64,000 bases of DNA from Chitinophaga filiformis (GTDB taxonomy: Bacteria > Bacteroidota > Bacteroidia > Chitinophagales > Chitinophagaceae): positions 117,164-181,163 of the forward strand of contig NZ_JAKIRP010000018.1 in assembly GCF_021646545.1 (NCBI RefSeq). The letters run 5' to 3'. Numbering within the stretch: position 1 is the stretch's first letter; each line of letters opens with the position of its first letter. The notes beneath the pieces were generated by a model that was given only the letters and a program-made list of their open reading frames with translations, was not told the DNA's origin and did no database searches. The position numbers and the translations under genes are program-made. Positions 56,576 to 64,000 of the stretch are shown here, piece by piece.

Positions 56576-57100
56576 CTATTCTTCCTGTATTTCTTGCGAC
56601 CACATCTTCTCATAAGCCCTCCTTGGAGAACCTCTAAAATAAACTTCTCCGCAGTAGATATATCCGCGTTTCTCCAGGATCTTCATCATTGCAATATTAT
56701 CGAAATTAGTGTCTACTTTGACACTGTAGATATTTTCACTGGCCGCATATTCTTCTATATATTCAAGTATCTTGCCGGATAAACCTCTCCCAAGATGATT
56801 TTGTGCAACAGCGACTCTATGAACTACCACGAAATCTTCATTTGATAACCATTCCCCTTCGATATCTGTATACGAAGGCTCATCGTTTATCAGTACAGCG
56901 GCATATCCGACGATAGTACTATCTTCGATCAATACAAAACCAACCCCGGTTTCAATATCTTTCCGTACGACATCCGGATTGGGATATCCGTCCTGCCACT
57001 GTTTACTTCCATCTTCTTTTCTGCGAATGATGGCCTGTTCCAGGATCTCCCATATCCTGGATTGTTCTGTTACAAGAGCTTTCCTAAACTCGAATGCCAT
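56576..57100 (-). CDS. GNAT-family N-acetyltransferase
   Basis: Acetyltransferase of 174 residues from the ATG at 57100 (MAFEFRKALV); a longer open frame upstream would overlap the divergent LysR gene and does not look like protein of this family. The acetyl-CoA loop is VVHRVAVAQNHLGRGLSGKI, with NIYSVKVDTNFDNIAMMKILEKRGY after it. The substrate is unknown. It is divergent from the LysR gene across 160 bases, suggesting control by it. Confidence 0.92.
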   Translation of the reverse strand: MAFEFRKALVTEQSRIWEILEQAIIRRKEDGSKQWQDGYPNPDVVRKDIETGVGFVLIEDSTIVGYAAVLINDEPSYTDIEGEWLSNEDFVVVHRVAVAQNHLGRGLSGKILEYIEEYAASENIYSVKVDTNFDNIAMMKILEKRGYIYCGEVYFRGSPRRAYEKMWSQEIQEE

Positions 57101-57260
57101 TTTAGTGTGTTTAATTGTAATACAATGTAATATGATCTGCTGATTATGTTCTTTCTTTTGGCATAAAAAGGGTTCATATTTCCTGCCACAAAGTTTAAAG
57201 AAATGTCTACATTGGCAAAACTGTATTTTTCGATGCAGTCCATCGATAAAACCGATTGTA

Positions 57261-58127
57261 ATGGAATTGAGACAACTGAAATATTTTTTAAAAGCAAAGG
57301 AGCTGCTGAACTTCACGGAAGCAGCTCAGAGTTTGCATATCAGTCAGAGTACATTATCCCAGCAGATAAAGCAGCTTGAGACCGAATTAGGAACACCTTT
57401 GTTTAACCGGATAGGCAACCGGGTCATGCTTACCGAGGCTGGTCAATTGTTTGCTGACTATGCATCCCAATGTATAAAAAAAGCAAATGACGGCCTGTTG
57501 CTGATAGAAGATTTAAATGAGCTTAAAACAGGAACTATCTTTATCGGCGTCAGCTACGGACTCCGGAATATCTTTACGCAGGCTTTGATACGCTTTACAA
57601 ATCAATTTCCGACAATTAAGGTGAGAATTGTTTACGGAGTATCGGACGGATTAATAGGAATGCTGGAGCGATTCGAACTTGACATGATATTGATATTCAA
57701 GGATTTTAATCTTTCGCACCAATTTGAAACGGAGGAATTGTTTAGTTCTCCGATGCGACTGATCACGTCAGCGAAATCGGGCATATCACATATACCTTCC
57801 GTTACTTTGAAAGAAATTACACGACTTCCCCTGGTATTGGCAACGCAGGGCAGTAACACCAAACATTTTATTCGCGAAATGTTTAAAGGTCAGGTGCCCG
57901 AATTTGCTATCGAAGTAAATGATATTCCTACCATGTTGGACCTGGTGCGGACAGGGAACTGGCATACGATTCATATTGAAACGGTTGCGCCGGGGAAGGA
58001 GTTTGTTGCTATATCCATTAAGGAAAAAAATGTGATACGGGCTGTTACAATTGTTTCACTGAGGGATGCATATGAAAAGAGTGCAGTAAAACGACTTCGG
58101 ATGATGTTGAAGGAGGTGAAGATATAG
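57261..58127 (+). CDS. LysR-family transcriptional regulator
   Basis: Regulator of 288 residues: N-terminal winged HTH (MELRQLKYFLKAKELLNF, AAQSLHISQSTLSQQIKQLE) and a C-terminal effector-binding domain from about residue 90 (TIFIGVSYGLRNIFTQALI). Divergent from the GNAT gene with a 160-base shared region, the classic LysR arrangement. Confidence 0.95.
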   Translation: MELRQLKYFLKAKELLNFTEAAQSLHISQSTLSQQIKQLETELGTPLFNRIGNRVMLTEAGQLFADYASQCIKKANDGLLLIEDLNELKTGTIFIGVSYGLRNIFTQALIRFTNQFPTIKVRIVYGVSDGLIGMLERFELDMILIFKDFNLSHQFETEELFSSPMRLITSAKSGISHIPSVTLKEITRLPLVLATQGSNTKHFIREMFKGQVPEFAIEVNDIPTMLDLVRTGNWHTIHIETVAPGKEFVAISIKEKNVIRAVTIVSLRDAYEKSAVKRLRMMLKEVKI

Positions 58128-58188
58128 GAGAGTAGTTCGTCAGGCAACGTGAAGAACTTTCGCATAGTGATGCGCGTAAATAAGCCTG

Positions 58189-58230
58189 GCAGGCTTGCCA
58201 GGAAAGGAACTGCGGAGTTGCAACCGCTAC
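58189..58230. repeat. Dispersed repeat, copy 2
   Basis: Partner of 40321-40361 (34 of 41 aligned positions equal, one gap). Here CCTGGCA and TGCCAGG at 58186-58202 make a small hairpin over its start. Confidence 0.55.
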
Positions 58231-58240
58231 CGCCTGCGAA

Positions 58241-58330
58241 AGACCGGGAAGTTATTATCTATCAGCGACGATTCCCGGAAATACCCTTCCCGGGGATGAA
58301 AAATCACGTAAAGTATTGTCAATAGCCAAT
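58241..58330. repeat. Diverged direct repeat upstream of the giant surface protein gene
   Basis: Bases 58261-58330 match 63361-63430 without gaps at about 46 of 70 positions, counted by eye, and the 20 bases before each also agree at about 14 positions. The second copy directly follows the serine-recombinase tail. Together they bracket the 4.6-kb gene 58398-62978. Confidence 0.5.
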
Positions 58331-58341
58331 TCATCCGGCTT

Positions 58342-58369
58342 TTGTAGTAGAATAAATTGCATACATTTG
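58342..58369 (+). promoter_or_regulatory. Promoter of the giant T9SS protein gene
   Basis: TTG at 58342-58344, 17 bases, then TACATTTG at 58362-58369, an exact TAnnTTTG box. The ATG is 28 bases downstream. Confidence 0.65.
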
Positions 58370-58397
58370 TATTCTATATGCCACTAAACTCACATTA

Positions 58398-61300
58398 ATG
58401 TACCTATCCTATCTGAAAACAGTCTTTAAAGGCTTCTTGTCCCTTGTCATTATTTGTATTTTTTCCCTTTCACCTGCTTTGGCACAGATGCGGCAGATGT
58501 ACCTGGATACTGATGAAGATAACGATATAAAAAAAATAAGCTTTTATTCGCCGAATGAAGGATATGTAGCTTTCAGGAATTGGATCGGCTATACGACCGA
58601 CAGCGGCAAAACGTTTACAAAGAAATTTATCACTGTCAACAACGTCAATTACGGTAACTATACGAACATCAATATAACCTTTGGGTTTGGTATCAACGGC
58701 GTGAAAGCCTTCGATAAGAACTCCATTATCGTATATGGAGATTATGGACTGGTTCCATCAATCTTATATTCTACAGATGGCGGAAATTCGTTTAAGCTGG
58801 TATTCCATTCACAGTTTGATCCTTTGGAACTGCGAATCGGGATAAGGGACATCATATTTCCTCAGAATGATAATATTGGCTATGCTATTGATGCTGACCG
58901 TATTCTGAAAACGACAGACAAAGGGATTAACTGGTCTGTGCACTCAGTACAGGCCGACGCCTTTTTTAACTATCTTGAGGCGGCTGATAACAATAATATA
59001 ATTGCTATAAGTACCAATATTTATACAAGCAGGTTATTAAAGAGCAGCAATGGCGGAACGTCCTGGCAGCAGATAACATTGCCCCGGACGGGCATCATGA
59101 CGTATGCGTATTTTCTGGATGCCAACGTTGGGTGGTTAAGTATGTATAGCGGGGAGTACCGCTACTTTTATAAAACAACAAACGGGGGGCAGCAATGGAC
59201 CCTTCAAAACGATGTTGAGGCCACTCCCTTCAATTGCGTTAAGATGCGGTTTACCGACGTCAATACTGGTTATGCCCTGGTAAACCCTTACCAGGTTTAT
59301 AAAACAACAAACAGCGGCGTAACCTGGGAACGGATCCCAAGGGAAAATAATTATACCTACCTCGGTTATTCCCACTATGACCTCCAGTGCCTTTCGCCAA
59401 CACAGCTATGGGCAGGTGGCGGTCATGGATACCTCGAAATGACAACGAACGGAGGAGGGACCCCCGTGACGGCTTATTTTAAAACAGACACTACAGGAAT
59501 GTATGTAGCTGGTAAGGTACAACTGTTGAATTTTTCCAAAACAGGAGATCAATACCAGTGGCTGGTCAATGGATCATTGGTAAGCACAGGCTATAATGCA
59601 TCCTATACACATGATATCAGCAGGAGTATTGATACATTACAATTGATCGTCTCTGCCGGAGGAGTTTCCGACACCCTCACAAAATACCGGTGGTTTAATG
59701 CAATGCCAACTGCCCAGGTCTCCTCTTATTATCCAAAATCGGGTAGTACAGGTACGTTCGTAACGATATCAGGTTCGAAATTCTCCACTGTATCGGGTAT
59801 TTCATTTGGCGGTACGCCTGCGGCCTCTTTTACTGTTTTGTCAGACACGGAGATGACGGCTGTCGTTGGCGGCGGCGCTACAGGAACCATCACGTTCAAA
59901 CAGCTCTATAGCAATACGCCGGTTGGCGAATTCACGTATAATCCGCCGCCCGCTTCACTGCCTCCGGTGATCCAGAACGTTAGTCCGTCAGCGGGTATGA
60001 TAGGATCGACAGTAACGATCACCGGCAGCGGATTTGGAACAACCGCTTCACAGAACAGCGTTTTCTTTGGAACTGTTCAGGCGCAGTTACAATCGGCTTC
60101 TTCCGGACAAATTGTATGTACTGTGCCCGCTGGTGCAAGCCTGGGTACCATCCAGGTGCTTAACAAAGAAAATGGCCTTTTGGGAGAATCTCTGTCCTCT
60201 TTCAATGTGCCGTTCGCTGACAGCGCTACGAACTTTACACCTAATTCTTTTACTGAAGGCCTTATTGTAAATAAAGGCTGGGGAACACCCAAAGGCTTGC
60301 AGGGAAAAGACATTGACGGCGACGGGAAACCTGACCTGGTGTTAAATAGGAGCGTGGGCCAGGGTGATTCGCTGTCGGTTTTCCGTAATACAACCACAGG
60401 GGGATGGCTTTCCTTTGCACCAAGAGTGAATGTCGGTTATATTTACTTCCCTACATTTGGTCACTTTGCTATAAACGACCTGGACGGCGACGGGCGTCCC
60501 GATATAGTGATGCCAACGAATCAGGCGTTCGTGAAGGTAGTTCGGAATACAAGTAGCCCCGGCGTTGTTGCGTTTGAAAAGGAGTACCTGGTCCCCGCTG
60601 GAAGAGGCACCCAACAGGTGGTAATTACGGATCTTGACAACGACGGGAAGAATGATATTGCGGTGGCATCATTTGAAGAATATCTCATATCCGTAATGAG
60701 AAATACAAGCGTGCCAGGGGCGCTGTCTTTTGGTGTCACACAAAATTTCAATGCCGTTTCGGAAACGCTTGAAGGGATCACTGCCGGCGATCTGGACGGC
60801 GACGGATTGAAAGATGTTATCGCCTACCCCATGGATATCACCTCCCGCGGTATTTTATTGTTTCAGAATACCAGCATCCGGGGGAATATTTCTTTCGCTC
60901 CATTCGTCAGAATAAATGCACCGGGTGTCAGCTTTTCAGGCACGTCTATTTCAATCGTGGATTTTGATATGGACAGCAAATCGGATATTGTTATTTGTAA
61001 CGATGATTATATCTGTGTACTTCGGAACAACAGTACTATCGGGAACTTTTCTTTTGGCGAGCCTGTTGTGATACCGCTGCAAAGTTCGAACGGCATGGGA
61101 GGATGCGTATCAAATTTCAGCGGAACTGTAAAACCTGATGTAATTTCCAGCGATTACGGATTAGACCGCCAGATCATCTTTGCAAAGAATAGTTCCCAGC
61201 CTGGTGCTCCCCAACTAGACAACCTGGTATATGGACCTGGTGATAACTCCACCCATATCTTTGCGCATGCAGTTGGGGAGGCGGATTTTGACGGTGACGG

Positions 61301-62978
61301 CAAACCAGACTTTGCTGCGTCGACCCTTAGTGGTGACCAACAGGTCATTGTGTACAAAAATACGGTCAATGCTCCGGTCATTACTCCTATGTGTACGAGT
61401 AGAGAAGGTGGCAACACATTAGTGTCTGATATCAGCGGAGATACCTATCAATGGCAGCAGGATACCGGCAGTGGGTTTACCAATGTCGTTAATAGCGCCA
61501 ACCTATCCGGCGAAATCACGAACACCCTGCAATTCAATAATACGCCAGACTCTTGGAATGGCTATAAATACCGGTGCATAGTTGATGGACGTTACAGCAG
61601 CACTTTTGTACTGCAACTAAACTATACAACCCGTCCAGGTTTAATCGTGACGGCTACTGACACCGCTTTCTGCCTTGGAACAAATGTGAGCTTTACCGCA
61701 ACCGACTCTACCGGCTATAAACACGAATATCGCTGGCAGTGGCAGATCAATGGAAAGGATGTCGGCTACTTTTCGGATAATACGCTTACAACCAATACAC
61801 TGAAAGATCTCGACCAGGTGCGGGTGATCCAGGGCTATCTTGATATTTGCAACGTGGAACGCAGTGATACCAGTAATTCTATAACCGTACATGTAACTGG
61901 CGATACTGCTTCTGTGCAGATAAGTGCATCCGACCTCGCACCCTGTGTCGGAACACCTGTTACATTTACGGCAACGGTTAAGAATCCTGGTAGCCAGCCG
62001 GTATATGACTGGAAGGTAAATAATGTATCCCAGGGGATCGATAATGCGACATTTACCAGCTCAGGTCTCAAAAGATACGACTACGTACAGTTGTTGATGA
62101 AGAGCTCTGCCACTTGTGCATATCCCAACCCTGCCCGGAGCAATGTTCTTACAATGGCAGTGAAGGATACGAGTGCACTGTCCATAAGCATATCAACCGC
62201 AACTTCTGCCGTTTGTGACGGAACTAATGTGTTGTTTACAGCAACTACACGGAATACCGGTCCAGTATCCAGTTATCAGTGGATGGTTAACGGTATTGGC
62301 ACGGGTACAAATGAAAGGACGTTCAACAGTTCTACGTTGCGGGACAAAGATATTGTTCAGTGTGTGCTTACCAGTCCTGCTGTCTGTCGCGTTCAGTCTC
62401 AGGTCAGCAGCGGGACAATTACAATGACCGCGCCAGGTATTACGATTTCCGGGGATACGCTGATTGTATTAGGAACTAAGAGCTACTTGAGAGCTACCAC
62501 CTCGTACTCAGGCATGAATTCACAATATCAATGGCAAGATAGCACCCGTTTGCACACCTGGAAGGACATCAGTGATGCTACCATGGCCACGATAAACTAC
62601 GCACCGGTTACAAGCGGCGATAAAGTCAGGTGTATAGGTAAGCCCTATCCAGATTGCATCGCTGTAAGCAATTCAATTGCCATAAGGATGAATGTGCCTA
62701 CGTCTACGCCCGCAACTCCGTCAGTTGGTGCTGGCTACCGCTGGTATCCAAATCCTGTAAGCTCGACGCTCTATATCCAGGACGAAAACCGATTGGACCA
62801 GGTATCCACTGTTACTGTGTTTAACACTTTAGGTATAAGGGTACTGACGATGAACAATACCAGCCGACAGGAAAAGATCATCATCAATGTATCCAACCTG
62901 CCAGGCGGTATGTACTTTGTAGAGACGAGAAGAAAATCGGGTAAAACGAGACATTTCCAGTTCCTGAAAGTACAATAA
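58398..62978 (+). CDS. Giant T9SS-exported multidomain surface protein
   Basis: Secreted protein of 1526 residues, signal peptide ending SPALAQ. Order: a BNR/Ycf48-like propeller (about 30-350; STDGGNSF, TTDKGINWS, TTNSGVTWER); a PKD-like segment (about 352-430); two IPT/TIG domains (about 436-515 and 521-605); six VCBS/FG-GAP repeats (about 630-985; DIDGDGKPDLVL, DLDGDGRPDIVM, DFDGDGKPDFAA); three to five Ig-like domains (about 1000-1430); and a T9SS type A sorting domain (about 1446-1526; YRWYPNPVSSTLY). It is probably an adhesin or matrix-binding protein. It has its own promoter and a 22-bp hairpin terminator, and sits between diverged repeats beside mobile-element remains. Confidence 0.92.
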   Translation: MYLSYLKTVFKGFLSLVIICIFSLSPALAQMRQMYLDTDEDNDIKKISFYSPNEGYVAFRNWIGYTTDSGKTFTKKFITVNNVNYGNYTNINITFGFGINGVKAFDKNSIIVYGDYGLVPSILYSTDGGNSFKLVFHSQFDPLELRIGIRDIIFPQNDNIGYAIDADRILKTTDKGINWSVHSVQADAFFNYLEAADNNNIIAISTNIYTSRLLKSSNGGTSWQQITLPRTGIMTYAYFLDANVGWLSMYSGEYRYFYKTTNGGQQWTLQNDVEATPFNCVKMRFTDVNTGYALVNPYQVYKTTNSGVTWERIPRENNYTYLGYSHYDLQCLSPTQLWAGGGHGYLEMTTNGGGTPVTAYFKTDTTGMYVAGKVQLLNFSKTGDQYQWLVNGSLVSTGYNASYTHDISRSIDTLQLIVSAGGVSDTLTKYRWFNAMPTAQVSSYYPKSGSTGTFVTISGSKFSTVSGISFGGTPAASFTVLSDTEMTAVVGGGATGTITFKQLYSNTPVGEFTYNPPPASLPPVIQNVSPSAGMIGSTVTITGSGFGTTASQNSVFFGTVQAQLQSASSGQIVCTVPAGASLGTIQVLNKENGLLGESLSSFNVPFADSATNFTPNSFTEGLIVNKGWGTPKGLQGKDIDGDGKPDLVLNRSVGQGDSLSVFRNTTTGGWLSFAPRVNVGYIYFPTFGHFAINDLDGDGRPDIVMPTNQAFVKVVRNTSSPGVVAFEKEYLVPAGRGTQQVVITDLDNDGKNDIAVASFEEYLISVMRNTSVPGALSFGVTQNFNAVSETLEGITAGDLDGDGLKDVIAYPMDITSRGILLFQNTSIRGNISFAPFVRINAPGVSFSGTSISIVDFDMDSKSDIVICNDDYICVLRNNSTIGNFSFGEPVVIPLQSSNGMGGCVSNFSGTVKPDVISSDYGLDRQIIFAKNSSQPGAPQLDNLVYGPGDNSTHIFAHAVGEADFDGDGKPDFAASTLSGDQQVIVYKNTVNAPVITPMCTSREGGNTLVSDISGDTYQWQQDTGSGFTNVVNSANLSGEITNTLQFNNTPDSWNGYKYRCIVDGRYSSTFVLQLNYTTRPGLIVTATDTAFCLGTNVSFTATDSTGYKHEYRWQWQINGKDVGYFSDNTLTTNTLKDLDQVRVIQGYLDICNVERSDTSNSITVHVTGDTASVQISASDLAPCVGTPVTFTATVKNPGSQPVYDWKVNNVSQGIDNATFTSSGLKRYDYVQLLMKSSATCAYPNPARSNVLTMAVKDTSALSISISTATSAVCDGTNVLFTATTRNTGPVSSYQWMVNGIGTGTNERTFNSSTLRDKDIVQCVLTSPAVCRVQSQVSSGTITMTAPGITISGDTLIVLGTKSYLRATTSYSGMNSQYQWQDSTRLHTWKDISDATMATINYAPVTSGDKVRCIGKPYPDCIAVSNSIAIRMNVPTSTPATPSVGAGYRWYPNPVSSTLYIQDENRLDQVSTVTVFNTLGIRVLTMNNTSRQEKIIINVSNLPGGMYFVETRRKSGKTRHFQFLKVQ

Positions 62979-62992
62979 GGAACCAATGTGCC

Positions 62993-63046
62993 ACGGTTAG
63001 CTTTACTTGTAGTTTATTTATAGCAACTACAAGTAAAGCTAACCGT
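62993..63046 (+). terminator. Long perfect hairpin, probable terminator
   Basis: Arms of 22 bases (62993-63014 and 63025-63046) are perfectly complementary around a 10-base loop, followed by AGCTTTTTG. It starts 14 bases after the stop codon. It is unusually long for a simple terminator in this window. Confidence 0.7.
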
Positions 63047-63144
63047 AGCTTTTTGTAGACTGTGTCTTATTTGGTGTTATACTGTAAGGAATATTTCTCC
63101 ATCTGCCGGTACCAAACATTGTTCAGATAAACCGGCTTCTGTAA

Positions 63145-63357
63145 TTGCTTTTCTGGATTGTAGGCAATTTCAACAAGGAATGTATTATTTCTTTGTTAAA
63201 AGAGACACAAGCAGAAATAGACAAGCTATATATAAGAATACAAAACGCCCGTTCTTTGAGCCTGGACGATGAGTTTACCGCAGAAGACTTTAAAGAAATT
63301 AAGGCAGACCTGACCAGGAAGATAGAAGACCTGGAAAAGAAGAAAATGAAGTTATGA
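63145..63357 (+). pseudogene. C-terminal remnant of a serine recombinase
   Basis: A 70-codon frame preceded directly by a stop encodes a coiled-coil helix with KETQAEIDKLYIRIQNARSL and FTAEDFKEIKADLTRKIEDL. This is the typical C-terminal coiled coil of large serine recombinases in Bacteroidota, after the zinc-ribbon. Catalytic and zinc-binding parts are absent, so it is a remnant. Confidence 0.55.
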
Positions 63358-63430
63358 TCCACCAACGACAACTACCAGGAATACCATTCCCAAGGCGGCG
63401 AAATCATGAAGAACATTGCCAATCGCTATC
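63341..63430. repeat. Diverged direct repeat after the recombinase tail
   Basis: Partner of 58241-58330. The best-conserved cores are AATACC.TTCCC near 63380 and AAATCA followed by ATTG.CAAT near 63401-63423. It may be the end of a mobile element or an attachment region. Confidence 0.5.
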
Positions 63431-63493
63431 TTGTATCCCCACGAGCAACAGCATCTTCCCTTAATCATCGGAAGTGACTAGTTTGCGCTCATT

Positions 63494-63838
63494 ATGAGCC
63501 AAGATTTATCGCAACCAATAGAAGCGGCAGCGGTGTGTATGTCTGTCACTGAAAAGAAGCGGTTACTTTCTGAATGGCAGCAAAGTAACCTGAAGATGAA
63601 AGTATTCTGTGAACAAAAGCAGATATCAGTAAATGCGTTGAAGAACTGGATAAAGCAATTCGATATGGGGCGTAAGAGAAAATCCAAAGTAAATCAGCCT
63701 GGTTCTTTTGTTACCCTGGTCCCAGAAAGAGCGAAGCCTGTAATTCCTTTTGCTGAATACTTGTTGCCTGATAATAGGAAACTCATACTTAACCATCCTG
63801 TTCCGGTGTCTTTCTTAAAAGAACTATTATCCGCATAA
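63494..63838 (+). CDS. tnpA: IS66-family TnpA protein
   Basis: Accessory protein of IS66 elements, 114 residues. A helix-turn-helix at about 30-55 (QQSNLKMKVFCEQKQISVNA then LKNWIKQF) and a beta-rich C-terminal part (FVTLVPE, LILNHPVPVSFLKELL) match the TnpA/OrfA family. It is followed 2 bases later by tnpB, the usual tight IS66 gene order. Confidence 0.88.
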   Translation: MSQDLSQPIEAAAVCMSVTEKKRLLSEWQQSNLKMKVFCEQKQISVNALKNWIKQFDMGRKRKSKVNQPGSFVTLVPERAKPVIPFAEYLLPDNRKLILNHPVPVSFLKELLSA

Positions 63839-63840
63839 AG

Positions 63841-64000
63841 ATGATTGCTTTAAACCCAGAATGCAGGTATTTTCTTTACAGATCCCCTATTAACATCAAC
63901 AAGAGCTTTTATAGCCTGGCATCTATCGCTAGAGAGCAGATGAAGGTAGACCCATTGTCGCTGGCTGTATTTATTTTCCTGAACAATAATCGTAACCAGC
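63841..64000 (+). CDS. tnpB: IS66-family TnpB protein, partial at window end
   Basis: The frame from ATG 63841 runs off the window. The 53 visible residues include YFLYRSPININKSFYSLASI and MKVDPLSLAVFIFLNNNRN, the conserved start of IS66 TnpB (usual pattern YLYxGxTDMRKSFDGL, then PLSGxVFVFxNRRR). The protein is normally about 110-120 residues. Confidence 0.92.
   Translation, partial: MIALNPECRYFLYRSPININKSFYSLASIAREQMKVDPLSLAVFIFLNNNRNQ

Larger units (their letters stand above)
63494..64000 (+). mobile_element. IS66-family insertion sequence, cut by window end
   Basis: Contains a TnpA-type gene and the start of TnpB; the large TnpC transposase would lie beyond base 64000. The left terminal inverted repeat should be between about 63400 and 63490 but could not be recognised without the right end. 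Confidence 0.85.

Overview
The window reads as a chromosomal segment of a Bacteroidota bacterium, most like the Chitinophagaceae (Chitinophaga/Niastella type). The evidence is a SusC/SusD pair with a hybrid two-component regulator, at least five proteins ending in a type IX secretion (T9SS) sorting domain, Bacteroidota-style promoters (TAnnTTTG -7 boxes), weak Shine-Dalgarno sequences, and lipoproteins with CKK/CSK after the lipobox. No rRNA, tRNA or CRISPR array was found.

Layout. 1-4.1 kb: purK-purE (purines), then an ABC-F ATPase with a TetR regulator. 4.4-30.6 kb: a glycan-utilisation locus. It starts with a hybrid sensor/AraC regulator, followed by an operon susC-susD-surface glycan-binding protein-GH5 endoglucanase-GH42 beta-galactosidase. 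An AraC gene is convergent with it. A small sugar-oxidation and regulator cluster follows (aldo/keto reductase, RhaM-type mutarotase, short AraC, NTF2-like). A second run then encodes a T9SS-exported GH74 xyloglucanase, a GH97 alpha-galactosidase-type enzyme, a CE1-like esterase and a SASA-type acetylesterase. GH5 (with BACON domain), GH74, the SGBP-B-like binding protein, beta-galactosidase and acetylesterase together point to xyloglucan or a related branched hemicellulose. No alpha-xylosidase or beta-glucosidase is visible here.

30.7-58 kb: ordinary accessory chromosome. It holds an Old Yellow Enzyme with an AraC regulator, several large T9SS or FG-GAP surface proteins, a DUF2975/XRE pair, a YiaA membrane protein, a degenerate site-2-protease homologue, a membrane-anchored winged-helix regulator, a GH2 enzyme, a methyltransferase, small stress-type proteins, a DUF3472 protein and a GNAT/LysR divergent pair. 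58-64 kb: a 1526-residue T9SS protein followed by mobile-element debris: the tail of a serine recombinase, a diverged repeat, and the left part of an IS66-family element cut by the window end.

Main discoveries from reading the sequence: (1) the susC and GH74 promoters share an identical architecture, two TGNAACATTY boxes 22 bp apart followed exactly 28 bp later by TAGCTTTACA, which defines a candidate regulon motif for the hybrid regulator; (2) a RseP-like membrane protein whose HExxH zinc site is replaced by SNIIY; (3) two AraC-type regulators that look shortened between sensor and DNA-binding domains; (4) a 664-bp in-frame tandem duplication of a LamG domain; (5) diverged repeats beside the giant surface protein gene, associated with recombinase and IS66 remains.
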